A stretch of 24,595 bases of DNA from NCBI GenBank assembly GCA_003507655.1, contig DNUZ01000026.1, forward strand, positions 1-24,595, in the 5' to 3' direction. A program made the position numbers and the translations under genes. Positions within the stretch are counted from its first letter, which is position 1. The number at the start of each line of letters is the position of its first letter. The notes below the pieces were generated by a model. The model ran no database searches. It had not been told where the DNA came from and saw only the letters and a list, made by a program, of their open reading frames with translations. This DNA comes from Lachnospiraceae bacterium (GTDB lineage Bacteria; Bacillota; Clostridia; Lachnospirales; Lachnospiraceae). Below are positions 6,063 to 14,843 of this stretch, in pieces.

Positions 6063-6782
6063 TCATAAAGGTTTCTTCGATGGTGTTCCTGCTTTTCTTG
6101 GATAAGTTGCAAGTGTCTTTTTTTTCTTTTCGATAATAACAAATGCACGGTTCATCTCTGAATCAGGTAATTGAAATTTCTGGATATCCACACATGCCCC
6201 ACCTAACACTTCTAAAGCATGTTTTGCCTGCTTTGTCTCTTCTTCCACTTCATTTGCCTTATAGGAGATAAACTTTCCACCTACTTTTACAAACGGCAGA
6301 CAGTATTCACTTAAAGTTGATAAATTTGCCACGGCACGAGACACGCATAGGTCAAATTGTTCACGATATCCTTTTTGTCTTGCAAGCTCCTCTGCCCTTC
6401 CATGTACTGCAGATATTTTTTTCAATTCCAGTTCTTCTATGACTTCATTTAGAAAAAGAACTCTTTTATTCAAAGAATCTGCAAGACAGATTTCTAATTC
6501 AGGAAAAGCAATCTTCAATGGGATTCCCGGAAATCCTGCACCTGTGCCTAAATCAATAATTGATATATCTTGATTTAATTTTTCTACTTTTATTAAAGAG
6601 ATACTGTCTAAAAAATGTTTTTGGACTACTTCTTCGAATTCCGTAATGGCAGTCAGGTTCATTACCTTATTTTTTTCCACCAACATCTCATAATAAGTAT
6701 TAAATTGCTCTAACTGCAAATCTGACAATTCTATTCCCATCTTCGCAGCAGAGTCCTTGAAATACACAATCTCTTTTTTCAT
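6063..6782 (-). CDS. rsmG: 16S rRNA (guanine-527-N7) methyltransferase RsmG (GidB)
   Basis: RsmG methylates N7 of G527 in the 530 loop of 16S rRNA using S-adenosylmethionine; loss in other bacteria gives low-level streptomycin resistance. The 239-residue protein has the family N-terminus, the NLTAI segment (about 42-46), the SAM-binding motif IIDLGTGAGFPG (75-86) and the usual basic end with YPRKAGTPSKKPL. It starts 5 nt after mnmG, with its ribosome site (AAAGGA) inside the mnmG 3' end, so the two are translationally close. It is the last gene of mnmE-mnmG-rsmG, and a terminator follows at 5992-6041. Confidence 0.97.
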   Translation of the reverse strand: MKKEIVYFKDSAAKMGIELSDLQLEQFNTYYEMLVEKNKVMNLTAITEFEEVVQKHFLDSISLIKVEKLNQDISIIDLGTGAGFPGIPLKIAFPELEICLADSLNKRVLFLNEVIEELELKKISAVHGRAEELARQKGYREQFDLCVSRAVANLSTLSEYCLPFVKVGGKFISYKANEVEEETKQAKHALEVLGGACVDIQKFQLPDSEMNRAFVIIEKKKKTLATYPRKAGTPSKKPL

Positions 6783-6787
6783 AAATT

Positions 6788-8689
6788 CTATGATTCCTTT
6801 TTGCTGTTCTTTTGTCGCATCTGTTCCATATAAACTAAAAGCACGGAAATATCCGCCGGTGATACTCCTGATATTCTCGAAGCCTGTCCGATATTAACCG
6901 GCTGATACTGTTTCAATTTTTGTCTTGCCTCAATACGAAGACTGTTCACATCATCATAATCAAAATCTTCCGGTATCTTTTTCACTTCTAATTTTTTAAA
7001 GTTTTCTACCTGCTTAATCTGACGTTTAATATATCCATCATATTTAATATTGATGTTTACCTGTTCCGCAACTTCATCCGGAAGCTCCGGTCTGTCCTCA
7101 TCAATTGGTGCTAAGACTTCATAATTCAATTCCGGTCTTCGGATTAACTCTGCCAAAGAGGTTCCTGTATTTAAAGGAGTACTCTCATACTCTTCTAATA
7201 AAGCCTGAACTTTTTTGTTTGCTCCGATGTTTACTTTTTCCACACGGGCAATCTCTTCTTCGATCAATCTCTCTTTTTCTAAAATCCAGTCATATCTTTC
7301 CTGTGAGATCAGTCCTACGCGATATCCTTTCTTAGAAAGACGTAAATCTGCATTGTCCTGTCTTAATAAGAGGCGATATTCCGCTCTTGAAGTCATCATT
7401 CGGTAAGGTTCATAATTTTCTTTTGTCACCAGATCATCAATCAATACTCCGATATAGGATTCTGAACGGTCTAAAATTAAAGGTTCCTTTAACAAAATTG
7501 ACATTGCTGCATTAATTCCGGCAACCAATCCCTGCGCTGCAGCCTCTTCGTAACCACTGCTTCCATTGAACTGACCACCACTGAAAAGTCCTTTTATTTT
7601 CTTAAACTCCAGACTTGGATATAACTGATTTGGATTGATGCAGTCATATTCAATCGCATAAGCATTTCTGACAATTTTTGCATTTTCCATTCCCGGTAAA
7701 GTCCGGTACATCCGATACTGTACATCTTCCGGAAGAGAACTTGACATTCCTCCGACATACATTTCATTGGTATTCAAACCTTCCGGCTCAATAAATATCT
7801 GATGTCTGTTCTTATCTGCAAATTTTACAACCTTATCTTCTATCGAAGGACAGTATCTAGGACCTGTTCCCTCAATCACACCGGAATACATTGGTGACCG
7901 GTCTAAATTTTCACGAATAATTTTATGAGTCTCTTCATTTGTATAAGTCAGCCAGCAGGAAACCTGTTCAATCTGAACATCCTCCGGATTTGTTGTAAAA
8001 GAAAACGGTACAATCCTCTCGTCTCCTTTTTGCTCAATCATCTTAGAAAAGTCAAGAGAACGTTTATCCATTCTTGCCGGAGTACCGGTTTTAAAGCGGA
8101 ACATTTCTACTCCATGTTTTTTTAAGGAATCCGTAAGGTGCGTTGCAGCCTGTAAACCATTCGGTCCTGTATAATTGATGACATCTCCATAGAGACAACG
8201 TGCATTTAAGTAAGTTCCAGTACAGAGAACCGCAGCTTTACATTCATAAGTTGCACCGGAAAAAGTCTTAACTCCGGTAATATGATTTTCTTCATCGGTT
8301 ATAATTTCGGCAACCTCTGCCTGACGGATCGTAAGATGTTCGGTATCCTGCAAAGTTTTTCGCATTTCCATACTGTAAGCAGCCTTGTCCGCCTGGGCCC
8401 GAAGAGAATGTACTGCCGGTCCTTTAGAACGGTTCAGCATCTTTGACTGAATAAAAGTCTTATCAATATTTTTTCCCATCTCTCCACCGAGTGCATCGAT
8501 CTCACGGACCAGATGCCCCTTGGAACTTCCCCCGATATTCGGGTTACAAGGCATCATTGCAATACTGTCCACACTAATCGTAAATAAAATTGTTTCAAGT
8601 CCAAGTCTTGCACAGGCAAGTGCTGCCTCACATCCGGCATGTCCTGCACCAACTACCACTACATCATAGTTTTCCTTTACAAAAGCCAT
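6788..8689 (-). CDS. mnmG: tRNA uridine-5-carboxymethylaminomethyl modification enzyme MnmG (GidA)
   Basis: MnmG is the FAD- and NADH-dependent partner of MnmE. The complex installs the carboxymethylaminomethyl group on the wobble uridine of several tRNAs. The 633-residue protein, a normal length, starts with the FAD dinucleotide-binding motif [10 protein letters not shown] (14-23), followed by [25 protein letters not shown] with the conserved cysteine, and the C-terminal helical domain containing [16 protein letters not shown], used for tRNA and MnmE contact in relatives. It begins 15 nt after mnmE ends, with ribosome site AAGGA. It ends in KKNSKKES, a short basic tail. There is no sign of truncation or frameshift. 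Confidence 0.98.
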   Translation of the reverse strand: MAFVKENYDVVVVGAGHAGCEAALACARLGLETILFTISVDSIAMMPCNPNIGGSSKGHLVREIDALGGEMGKNIDKTFIQSKMLNRSKGPAVHSLRAQADKAAYSMEMRKTLQDTEHLTIRQAEVAEIITDEENHITGVKTFSGATYECKAAVLCTGTYLNARCLYGDVINYTGPNGLQAATHLTDSLKKHGVEMFRFKTGTPARMDKRSLDFSKMIEQKGDERIVPFSFTTNPEDVQIEQVSCWLTYTNEETHKIIRENLDRSPMYSGVIEGTGPRYCPSIEDKVVKFADKNRHQIFIEPEGLNTNEMYVGGMSSSLPEDVQYRMYRTLPGMENAKIVRNAYAIEYDCINPNQLYPSLEFKKIKGLFSGGQFNGSSGYEEAAAQGLVAGINAAMSILLKEPLILDRSESYIGVLIDDLVTKENYEPYRMMTSRAEYRLLLRQDNADLRLSKKGYRVGLISQERYDWILEKERLIEEEIARVEKVNIGANKKVQALLEEYESTPLNTGTSLAELIRRPELNYEVLAPIDEDRPELPDEVAEQVNINIKYDGYIKRQIKQVENFKKLEVKKIPEDFDYDDVNSLRIEARQKLKQYQPVNIGQASRISGVSPADISVLLVYMEQMRQKNSKKES

Positions 8690-8704
8690 AACAATCCTTC
8701 TTTC

Positions 8705-10090
8705 CTACTTTCCGGTACAAAATTTTGAAAATATCTCATTGACCAAATCTTCTCCTAAAGATTCCCCTAAAATATTTCCAAGTTCTTCATAAGTGTTCAT
8801 CAGATCAATCGAGTAAAAATCTTCCGGCATCTCCATCGCAATACTGTCAAGCACCATATTCAGGCTGTCCTTTGCATTACTTAAAGCTGCCTTATGTCTC
8901 GCATTTGTAATGTAGACCTCATCATTCAACTCTACTTTTCCATGGAAAAATAATTCTTTGATCGCATTTTCTAATTCATCGACTCCCTGATTCTCTTTCA
9001 TCGATACTTTAATGATCTTCTGGTCTAAATGAGAAGCGATCATCTCTTCCGTCGTTACCGTATCTAAATCAGATTTATTCAAAAGTACAAGAGCTGTACG
9101 ATCCTTTATCATCTCCATGATCTTTTCATCATTTTCATCTAACGGAGTGGACGAATCTACAACATAAATTATTAAATCAGCATTTACTAAATAATCTTTT
9201 GCCTTATCTACTCCTATTTTTTCTACTATATCTTCCGTATCACGGATTCCGGCAGTATCAATAATATTAAGAGTGATCCCATTCAGGTTCATCTGCTCTT
9301 CTAAGACATCTCTCGTTGTTCCGGCAATATCCGTAACAATTGCCCTCTCTTTTTTCAAAAGAACATTCATCAAAGAAGACTTTCCTGCATTCGGCTTTCC
9401 TACAATGACCGTATCAATTCCTTCTTTTAAAATTTTTCCATTGTCGGCGGTATCTAGGAGATGTTCAATTCTTTCTTTACACTCTTCTGCTACTGTTTTT
9501 AATTTCTGCCCATACCCATCAATATTGATATGTTCAGGATCATCCAAAGCAGATTCAATAAAAGCAATCTCATAAATGATCTTTTCCCGCAGCTCTTTGA
9601 TCTCTTTTTGCAAAGAACCCTGAAGCTGGGACATGGAACTCTTTAATGCAAATTCATTTTTAGAAGAAATGACATCCATAACTGATTCCGCCTGTGTCAG
9701 ATCAATCCTTCCATTTAAAAATGCACGTTTTGTAAACTCTCCCGGTTCTGCAGGTCTTGCTCCATGACAAACCACGGTATCTAAGATCTTTTGCATAACA
9801 AGTACACCGCCATGACAGTCAATCTCAACCGTATCTTCCCTGGTATAAGTATTTGGGGCACGCATGATCAAAACCATTACTTCATCAATGATCTTATTTT
9901 CCTTTGTATCATCCACAATATATCCATAATGCACGGTATGGCTTTTTTCTTCTGATAACTTTTTCTTACCATTCTTCGACTGATAAATCCTGTCAATCAC
10001 CGTAAAAGCATCTTCACCACTAATCCTGATAATACCGATCCCTGAATTTGTCATTGCTGTGGCAATTGCTGCAATTGTATCTGTTTTCAT
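8705..10090 (-). CDS. mnmE: tRNA modification GTPase MnmE (TrmE)
   Basis: MnmE is a dimeric GTPase that binds a formyl-tetrahydrofolate-type cofactor and acts with MnmG on wobble uridine 34. The 461-residue protein has an N-terminal folate-binding domain with DCHGG (91-95) and AEPGEFTKRAFLNGRIDL (114-131), a helical domain, and the inserted G domain: G1 GKPNAGKSS (231-239), G2 DIAGTTRD (254-261), G3 DTAG (278-281) and G4 NKSD (338-341). The C-terminus is FCTGK with the catalytic cysteine; Thr replaces the more usual Ile/Val/Leu in C-x-GK. The start follows AAAGGAG. A terminator upstream (10182-10207) separates it from jag, so it needs its own promoter in the 10108-10181 gap; none is clear. 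Confidence 0.98.
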   Translation of the reverse strand: MKTDTIAAIATAMTNSGIGIIRISGEDAFTVIDRIYQSKNGKKKLSEEKSHTVHYGYIVDDTKENKIIDEVMVLIMRAPNTYTREDTVEIDCHGGVLVMQKILDTVVCHGARPAEPGEFTKRAFLNGRIDLTQAESVMDVISSKNEFALKSSMSQLQGSLQKEIKELREKIIYEIAFIESALDDPEHINIDGYGQKLKTVAEECKERIEHLLDTADNGKILKEGIDTVIVGKPNAGKSSLMNVLLKKERAIVTDIAGTTRDVLEEQMNLNGITLNIIDTAGIRDTEDIVEKIGVDKAKDYLVNADLIIYVVDSSTPLDENDEKIMEMIKDRTALVLLNKSDLDTVTTEEMIASHLDQKIIKVSMKENQGVDELENAIKELFFHGKVELNDEVYITNARHKAALSNAKDSLNMVLDSIAMEMPEDFYSIDLMNTYEELGNILGESLGEDLVNEIFSKFCTGK

Positions 10091-10181
10091 AATTTCATAC
10101 TCCTTTAAGTACGCTTTGTGTCATAACATAAAAACAAAAAAATTTTATTCTTAGGTTATCATACAAATCAATTAGTACAAA

Positions 10182-10207
10182 AGAGAGTGTTCTTTAGAAC
10201 ACTCTCT
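10182..10207 (-). terminator. Intrinsic terminator after jag
   Basis: A perfect 11-bp stem (10182-10192 with 10197-10207) with a 4-nt loop lies 12 nt after the jag stop codon, and the minus-strand transcript continues with TTTTGTACTAATT. It ends the rpmH-rnpA-yidD-yidC-jag transcript and separates it from mnmE. Confidence 0.85.
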
Positions 10208-10218
10208 ATGTATCATCG

Positions 10219-10842
10219 TTATTTTTTCAAAGTAACAACTACATGTCTGTAAGGTTCTTCGCCTTCACTGTGCGTTGTCACATATCTGTCATTCTGCAAA
10301 GCAGAGTGAATAACTCTTCTCTCAAAAGGATTCATTGGCTCTAAAGAAACCGGATGTTTTGTTCTCTTTACTTTATAAGCAATATTCTTTGCTAAGTTTT
10401 CAAGAGTTTCTTTTCTGCGCTTTCTATAATCCTCTGTATCCATCTTTACACGATAGTAAACATCAGATTTTTTATTTACTGCAAGATTTGTAAGCTGCTG
10501 TAAAGAATCCAGTGTCTGTCCACGTTTTCCGATCAGAATTCCCATGTCATCGCCCTTTAACTCAATCTCAATCACACGGTCGGAATCATTGACATTAATC
10601 AATATTTCCACTTCTAATTTCATTGCCGCAAATACATTATTTAAGAATTCTCTTGCATAATCTTCTACAGAACATTTTTTACGAGCCTGAATCACTGCCG
10701 GCTTGCTTCCAATACCAAGAAAACCGCTGGTTCCTTTCTCAAGAACCTCATATTCAATTTCATCGGTTGTAGCACCGAGAGCAATCTTTGCTTCTGTAAG
10801 AGCATCTTCCTCTGTTTTTCCTGTAAATTTCATAAATTCCAT
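10219..10842 (-). CDS. jag: RNA-binding protein Jag/KhpB (Jag-N, KH and R3H domains)
   Basis: KhpB, also called Jag or EloR, is a cytoplasmic RNA-binding protein that in streptococci works with KhpA to control cell elongation; it is nearly always encoded next to yidC. The 207-residue protein shows all three family modules: Jag-N (about 1-55, with GTSGFLGIGSKPA), a type II KH domain (about 75-140, with MGILIGKRGQTLDSLQ carrying the GxxG loop), and R3H (about 145-206, with NPFERRVIHSAL). ATG at 10842 follows AGGGGG at a slightly long distance; a second in-frame ATG three codons on is possible. It lies 12 nt after yidC and before a terminator. Confidence 0.96.
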   Translation of the reverse strand: MEFMKFTGKTEEDALTEAKIALGATTDEIEYEVLEKGTSGFLGIGSKPAVIQARKKCSVEDYAREFLNNVFAAMKLEVEILINVNDSDRVIEIELKGDDMGILIGKRGQTLDSLQQLTNLAVNKKSDVYYRVKMDTEDYRKRRKETLENLAKNIAYKVKRTKHPVSLEPMNPFERRVIHSALQNDRYVTTHSEGEEPYRHVVVTLKK

Positions 10843-10854
10843 GAATCCTGCCCC

Positions 10855-12141
10855 CTATTTTTCCTGCCTTTTACCTTCGTTAAATTCGCGAACTAAATTT
10901 GCTTTCGCTGCCATACTATCTGCTTTTACATGTTTCTTCTTCTCATCAGCTTCTTTTAACTTCTCTTCTTTTTCTTTTGAAGAAGCCTCATAACTGATAT
11001 TCTTTGTTTTGATCTTAGCAGCTTTCTTCATGTCTTCCTCAGAAATTCCGAGTTTTTCACGTTTTTTCTTCATCTTTTCCTGATTCTTTGCAATAATGTC
11101 ATTTAAATCAATTTTTTCCATATGTTTATTGATGAAGAACTGCTGTACTCCACGGAATACTGCGGCTGAAATCCAGTAAATACCAAGACCTACAGGAACA
11201 GTAAAACACATAACAAATGAGAACAACGGCATAATGATATTCATTGTTTTCATCTGGGCTGCCATTGCATCGGTACTAGAATCACCTGTCTGTGTCTGCT
11301 GTGGCTGAGGCATCATCTTAATGTTAATCACCTGTGTTACATAAGAGATAATCGGGATCAATAAAGCTCCGATCAACATCAGCCATGAATGGGATGCAAA
11401 ACTGGACTTAATTGTGGATAATGGTGAATCCGCAATATTTAAACCTAAAAAGGTAACCATTGGCTCTACCTGATCATGTGTTGTCTGGATCAGATCTGTT
11501 AAAGAACCGAATTTGTCCTGTAAAAAGTTCCATCCGTCAGAAGGCATTTTATAAAGAACATCTACGATATTATTCTTTACAGCCGTTGTGTCCTTTGCAG
11601 AAAAATCAACCATCTTGGATGTAAGATTGTTAATTTTTCCGGCATCCACATAATCTGTTAAAATTTTATCAAACCCATCCGTCGTATAAATTGCATTGAC
11701 CAGATTTGAAAATACACCTTTTACACCGTTTACATAAGCCGGTACGTTAATGATTACACGATATAATGCTAACAGGATCGGGAATGTAATGAATAACTGT
11801 AAACAGGTTCCCGAAGGTGATACTCCGTATTTGTTATACACTTCCTGAGTCTCTTCACCCATCTTCTGTCTTGAAGCAGCATCTGTTTTATTCTTATACT
11901 TCTTCTGAATTGCCTGAAGCTCCGGCTGCATCTTCTGTGACAGCTTTGAAAATTTCTGCTGCTTGATTGTCAGCGGAAGCATACACAGGTAAATGATCAT
12001 TGTCAAAATGATGATCGTCAGACCAATATCCTGGATTCCTATTTTATCCAGTACGATATAAATACCGTTCATTACCCAGCCTAACAGCTTTGCGATTGGT
12101 CCGAGGATTGCACCTGAATATTGTGTCAAAATAATATCCAT
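10855..12141 (-). CDS. yidC: Membrane protein insertase YidC (SpoIIIJ/Oxa1 family)
   Basis: YidC inserts and folds proteins in the cytoplasmic membrane, alone or with SecYEG. The 428-residue protein has the Oxa1 core: a first core segment at about 38-58 ending in LPLTIKQQKFSKLSQKMQPE, the cytoplasmic helical hairpin, a segment with GTCLQLFITFPILLALYRVI, two further segments near 255-275 and 305-330, and a long basic tail. There is no lipobox, and a first hydrophobic stretch (about 10-30) probably serves as the signal anchor. An insertion of about 90 residues after the second core segment forms an enlarged outer loop. Where SpoIIIJ has its groove arginine (…VR…LPL…IKQ) this protein has Tyr51. 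AGGAGG precedes the ATG. It sits between yidD and jag, the standard order. Confidence 0.97.
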   Translation of the reverse strand: MDIILTQYSGAILGPIAKLLGWVMNGIYIVLDKIGIQDIGLTIIILTMIIYLCMLPLTIKQQKFSKLSQKMQPELQAIQKKYKNKTDAASRQKMGEETQEVYNKYGVSPSGTCLQLFITFPILLALYRVIINVPAYVNGVKGVFSNLVNAIYTTDGFDKILTDYVDAGKINNLTSKMVDFSAKDTTAVKNNIVDVLYKMPSDGWNFLQDKFGSLTDLIQTTHDQVEPMVTFLGLNIADSPLSTIKSSFASHSWLMLIGALLIPIISYVTQVINIKMMPQPQQTQTGDSSTDAMAAQMKTMNIIMPLFSFVMCFTVPVGLGIYWISAAVFRGVQQFFINKHMEKIDLNDIIAKNQEKMKKKREKLGISEEDMKKAAKIKTKNISYEASSKEKEEKLKEADEKKKHVKADSMAAKANLVREFNEGKRQEK

Positions 12142-12156
12142 GAAAAACCTCCTACG

Positions 12157-12366
12157 CTATGGAACAGGATCATATCCACCTTTTGAAAAAGGATTACATC
12201 TCAATATTCGCCATGCCGCTAAAGCACCACCCTTAAAAGCTCCGTACTTTTCCACTGCTTCTAAACCATAAGTAGAACAGGTCGGATAATAAGGACATTT
12301 TGTTTTCTTTAACGGAGATAAATATTTTCTATAAAATTTAATTAAAGCAATTAAAATTTTTTTCAA
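12157..12366 (-). CDS. yidD: Membrane protein insertion efficiency factor YidD
   Basis: YidD is a small, basic, membrane-associated protein that improves YidC-dependent insertion. The 69-residue product has the full family pattern: [11 protein letters not shown], then [39 protein letters not shown], with three conserved cysteines. No ATG fits. The best start is TTG at 12366-12364, which overlaps the rnpA stop codon (TTGA), giving a normal-length protein and translational coupling. The frame is open for 40 more codons upstream, but those residues do not resemble YidD and only mirror the rnpA coding sequence. It ends 15 nt before yidC. Confidence 0.92.
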   Translation of the reverse strand: MKKILIALIKFYRKYLSPLKKTKCPYYPTCSTYGLEAVEKYGAFKGGALAAWRILRCNPFSKGGYDPVP

Positions 12367-12716
12367 AATGATTCCATCTTCTTTTTCGTTATTTTGTGAA
12401 GACCTCCAAGATGCATCAAAGCACTCTCTATCTGATGAAACCCAACCTCTTTTGCCGATGCCCTTGCGATGATTACAATGTCCCAACCACTATGGAACAT
12501 GTCTTCCTGCAATCTGTAACTTTCTCTGATTAATCTTGTTAAATGATGTCTTATAACACTATTTCCTACTTTTTTACTAACTGATATTCCAATACGGTTT
12601 CTTTCTGTATGATTTTCTAAAATGTACATGACCAGGTATTTGTTTGCATAAGACTTACCCAGCCTGTACACCTTTTGAAAATCTCTGTTTTTTTTCAATG
12701 ACTCCGAAAATTGCAT
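12363..12716 (-). CDS. rnpA: Ribonuclease P protein component RnpA
   Basis: RnpA is the protein subunit of RNase P, which trims the 5' leaders of tRNA precursors together with its catalytic RNA. The 117-residue basic protein has the family N-terminus ([18 protein letters not shown]), the central [24 protein letters not shown]-like helix that contacts the RNA, and a C-terminal [11 protein letters not shown] strand. The start is set at ATG 12716 because AGAGG lies about 10 nt upstream; the frame is open for 15 more codons (to 12761) but those residues (hydrophobic, VFLLILIILRG) lie over the hairpin after rpmH and are not part of the family. Its stop codon overlaps the yidD TTG start. Confidence 0.96.
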   Translation of the reverse strand: MQFSESLKKNRDFQKVYRLGKSYANKYLVMYILENHTERNRIGISVSKKVGNSVIRHHLTRLIRESYRLQEDMFHSGWDIVIIARASAKEVGFHQIESALMHLGGLHKITKKKMESF

Positions 12717-12755
12717 TGTCACATATCCTCTTAAAATAATTAAAATAAGAAGAAA

Positions 12756-12772
12756 GACCACGAAGCGTGGCC
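12756..12772 (-). terminator. Attenuator-like hairpin between rpmH and rnpA
   Basis: On the minus strand GGCCACG-CTT-CGTGGTC forms a 7-bp stem (one G-U pair) with a 3-nt loop, followed by TTTCTTCTTATTTTAATT. It overlaps the last base of the rpmH stop codon (12772-12774). It would let rpmH, needed in large amounts, be expressed more than rnpA and the genes behind it. It could instead be an RNase processing site. Confidence 0.65.
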
Positions 12773-12906
12773 TATGCTGATAATTTTTTTCTTCCTTTTA
12801 ATCTTCTTGCAGCCAATACTTTTCTTCCGCCTGCTGTGCTCATTCTTTTTCTAAAACCATGCACTTTAGATCTCTGTCTCTTTTTTGGTTGATAAGTCAT
12901 CTTCAT
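12772..12906 (-). CDS. rpmH: Large ribosomal subunit protein bL34
   Basis: The 44-residue, very basic protein reads [20 protein letters not shown] and ends in LKGRKKLSA; this is a complete and typical bL34, a small protein of the 50S subunit. Two in-frame ATGs, at 12906 and 12900, are possible; the first is chosen because GGAGGTGG lies 7 nt before it. It is the origin-proximal gene of rpmH-rnpA-yidD-yidC-jag and divides the left and right arms together with dnaA. A clear promoter is seen upstream (12945-12972) and an attenuator-like hairpin overlaps the stop. Confidence 0.97.
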   Translation of the reverse strand: MKMTYQPKKRQRSKVHGFRKRMSTAGGRKVLAARRLKGRKKLSA

Positions 12907-12944
12907 AAGTATCCACCTCCTCTATGTTAAAAAACATCTCTTCA

Positions 12945-12972
12945 ATTATAACAAAAATGTGCTCTAAGTCAA
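12945..12972 (-). promoter_or_regulatory. Promoter of the rpmH operon
   Basis: On the minus strand TTGACT (12967-12972), a 16-nt spacer and a perfect TATAAT (12945-12950) lie about 40 nt before the rpmH ATG. Transcription is leftward, away from the origin. Confidence 0.75.
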
Positions 12973-13052
12973 GCTATTACGGCATTTTTTTATAATTAGA
13001 AATTTTTACCTACTATATATACAAGGAAGAAACTCATACCCACAAGATATAG

Positions 13053-13264
13053 TTATTCACTTTTTATCCAATGAATATCCACATGTTGAAAACCTGTCTA
13101 TAAAATGTGGATATAAACTGTATAAGACGTTTATAACGTTCCCTGCTATCCCCTATACGCCTCCATTTTTTTCATTGATTATTTAGGCGATATAGTTTAT
13201 TATAGTAAGTGTGGATTTTTTTAGGACAGACTTATTTCCTATTATATACATAATAAAATCCACA
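13053..13264. promoter_or_regulatory. oriC part 1: DnaA-box cluster upstream of dnaA
   Basis: The 383-bp gap between rpmH and dnaA has a series of matches to the DnaA box TTATCCACA: TTATTCACT (13053-13061), TTATCCAAT (13064-13072), ATATCCACA (13075-13083, one mismatch), its inverse TGTGGATAT (13106-13114), TGTGGATTT (13210-13218) and AAATCCACA (13256-13264). None is perfect, but their density, the coding-strand flip at this point and the neighbouring dnaA identify this as part of the origin, as in Bacillus subtilis. Some of these sites also flank the dnaA promoter and can serve autoregulation. Confidence 0.85.
13175..13203 (+). promoter_or_regulatory. Probable dnaA promoter
   Basis: TTGATT (13175-13180), a 17-nt spacer and TATTAT (13198-13203) put the start of transcription near 13210, where a DnaA-box-like TGTGGATTT lies. 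This arrangement would let DnaA reduce its own transcription. Confidence 0.6.
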
Positions 13265-13289
13265 GACTAAAAAGTTATTGGAGATTTAT

Positions 13290-14651
13290 ATGGAACAAAT
13301 AGAACAGATTATTGAAAAATGGGATGAAATCTTAAATACGGTAAAAGAAGAACATGAGATTTCCGAAGTTTCTTTCAATACATGGTTAAAACCTCTCTCT
13401 GTCTTTGCTGTAGAGAATAACAAATTATATATCTTAGTACCGGACGAGCAGATTGGACTTAGTTATATCACCAAGAAATTCCTGCTCCCGATTCGTGTGT
13501 CGGTTGCAGAGATTACCGGAACCGATTATGAGATTGAGTTTATTCTTCCGGAACAGACAAAGAAAATCAAACCTTATAAAGCAAAAAATATTGGGATGAC
13601 AGAAAGTGGAGGAACCGGTTCTGCCTTAAATCCAAATTATACTTTTGATACATTTGTCGTTGGAAATAACAACAAGTTAGCATATGCAGCATCTTTAGCT
13701 GTAGCAGAATCTCCGGGCGAGGTGTACAACCCTCTCTTCTTATATGGAGGAGTCGGACTTGGCAAGACCCACCTGATGCATTCCATTGCTCACTTTATCC
13801 AGACGAACAATCCGAGCATGAAGGTTCTTTATGTATCTTCTGAGATATTTACAAATGAATTGATCGACTCTATCCGTAACGGAAACAATTCCTCGATGAA
13901 TAAGTTCCGTGATAAATACAGAAATATCGACGTACTGTTGATCGACGATATCCAGTTTATTATAGGTAAGGAAAGCACACAGGAAGAGTTTTTCCACACT
14001 TTCAACGAGCTTCATATGGCAAAAAAGGCAATTATCATATCTTCCGATAAGCCACCGAAGGATATGGAAACACTAGAAGAACGTATCCGCTCCCGTTTTG
14101 AATGGGGACTGATCACCGATATCGGTTCTCCGGACTATGAGACGAGAATGGCTATCTTAAGAAGAAAAAAAGATATGGATGACTTTGAATTGGATGATGA
14201 GATATTAGATTACATTGCAACCAATATCAAATCCAATATCCGTGAGCTGGAAGGTGCCTTAAATAAATTACTGGCATACTCCAACTTAGAGCACAAGCAG
14301 ATTACCATGGAAGTTGCAATCGAAGAATTACAGAACATCATTTCACCGGACAAGCCAAAGGAGATCACACCACAGCTTATCATTGATGTTGTCTGCGAAC
14401 ATTTTGGAATTACCTTAGACCAGATCAAATCCAAAAGCAGAAGTAACGATATTGCAAAACCAAGACAGATTGCCATGTACCTGTCTAAGAATATGACGGA
14501 TGCATCCTTAGACAGTATCGGTTCTCTTTTAGGAGGCAGAGACCACTCTACCATTATCCATGGAATTAATAAGATTACGGATGAGTACGAATCGAACGAA
14601 AATATCCACAATTCCATCGATACCATAAAGAAAAAGATCAACCCGAATTAA
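13290..14651 (+). CDS. dnaA: Chromosomal replication initiator protein DnaA
   Basis: DnaA binds DnaA boxes, melts the origin and helps load the helicase. The 453-residue protein has domain I (about 1-85, with FNTWLKPL), a short linker domain II (about 86-112), the AAA+ domain III starting at NPNYTFDTFVVG, with Walker A GGVGLGKTH (153-161), Walker B VLLIDDIQFI (215-224) and a sensor region with ERIRSRFEWGL, and DNA-binding domain IV ending in GGRDHSTIIHGI (415-426). The frame also opens at a TTG 12 nt upstream (13278), but that TTG overlaps the ribosome site GGAG (13280-13283), so ATG 13290 is used. DnaA boxes lie on both sides. Confidence 0.98.
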   Translation: MEQIEQIIEKWDEILNTVKEEHEISEVSFNTWLKPLSVFAVENNKLYILVPDEQIGLSYITKKFLLPIRVSVAEITGTDYEIEFILPEQTKKIKPYKAKNIGMTESGGTGSALNPNYTFDTFVVGNNNKLAYAASLAVAESPGEVYNPLFLYGGVGLGKTHLMHSIAHFIQTNNPSMKVLYVSSEIFTNELIDSIRNGNNSSMNKFRDKYRNIDVLLIDDIQFIIGKESTQEEFFHTFNELHMAKKAIIISSDKPPKDMETLEERIRSRFEWGLITDIGSPDYETRMAILRRKKDMDDFELDDEILDYIATNIKSNIRELEGALNKLLAYSNLEHKQITMEVAIEELQNIISPDKPKEITPQLIIDVVCEHFGITLDQIKSKSRSNDIAKPRQIAMYLSKNMTDASLDSIGSLLGGRDHSTIIHGINKITDEYESNENIHNSIDTIKKKINPN

Positions 14652-14652
14652 G

Positions 14653-14841
14653 TTATTCACAAATCATCCGGTTGGAATCTACAGAGTTTTCACAGGGTTA
14701 TGAAGTTCATAATTTTCTTTAAGCCCTTGATTTTTCAAGCCTTAGAGAGTTATTCACTTATTAACACCCTCTACGAAGAAGACTTTTAATTATTAAATTA
14801 TATTATATTATATATTTACAGGCAGGAAGGAGTTATTCACA
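14653..14841. promoter_or_regulatory. oriC part 2: DnaA boxes and AT-rich unwinding region between dnaA and dnaN
   Basis: Two copies of TTATTCACA (14653-14661 and 14833-14841), a TTATTCACT (14750-14758) and a weaker TTATTAACA (14758-14766) are all in the same orientation. Between the middle and last boxes is a run of 35 bases that are only A or T (14784-14818), the best candidate for the DNA unwinding element. In Bacillus subtilis the unwinding site is also downstream of dnaA. The triplets GAAGAAGAC just left of the A/T run might be a DnaA-trio-like element, but this is weak. Confidence 0.85.
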
Positions 14842-14843
14842 AA

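Noticed and set aside
12367..12486. A longer yidD beginning with ATG at 12486
   Set aside because: The extra 40 residues lie entirely over rnpA in another frame and do not resemble YidD, while the TTG start gives a normal 69-residue family member.
12717..12761. A longer rnpA with a hydrophobic start
   Set aside because: The added residues come from the hairpin and T-rich sequence after rpmH, and ATG 12716 has a ribosome site and the family N-terminus.
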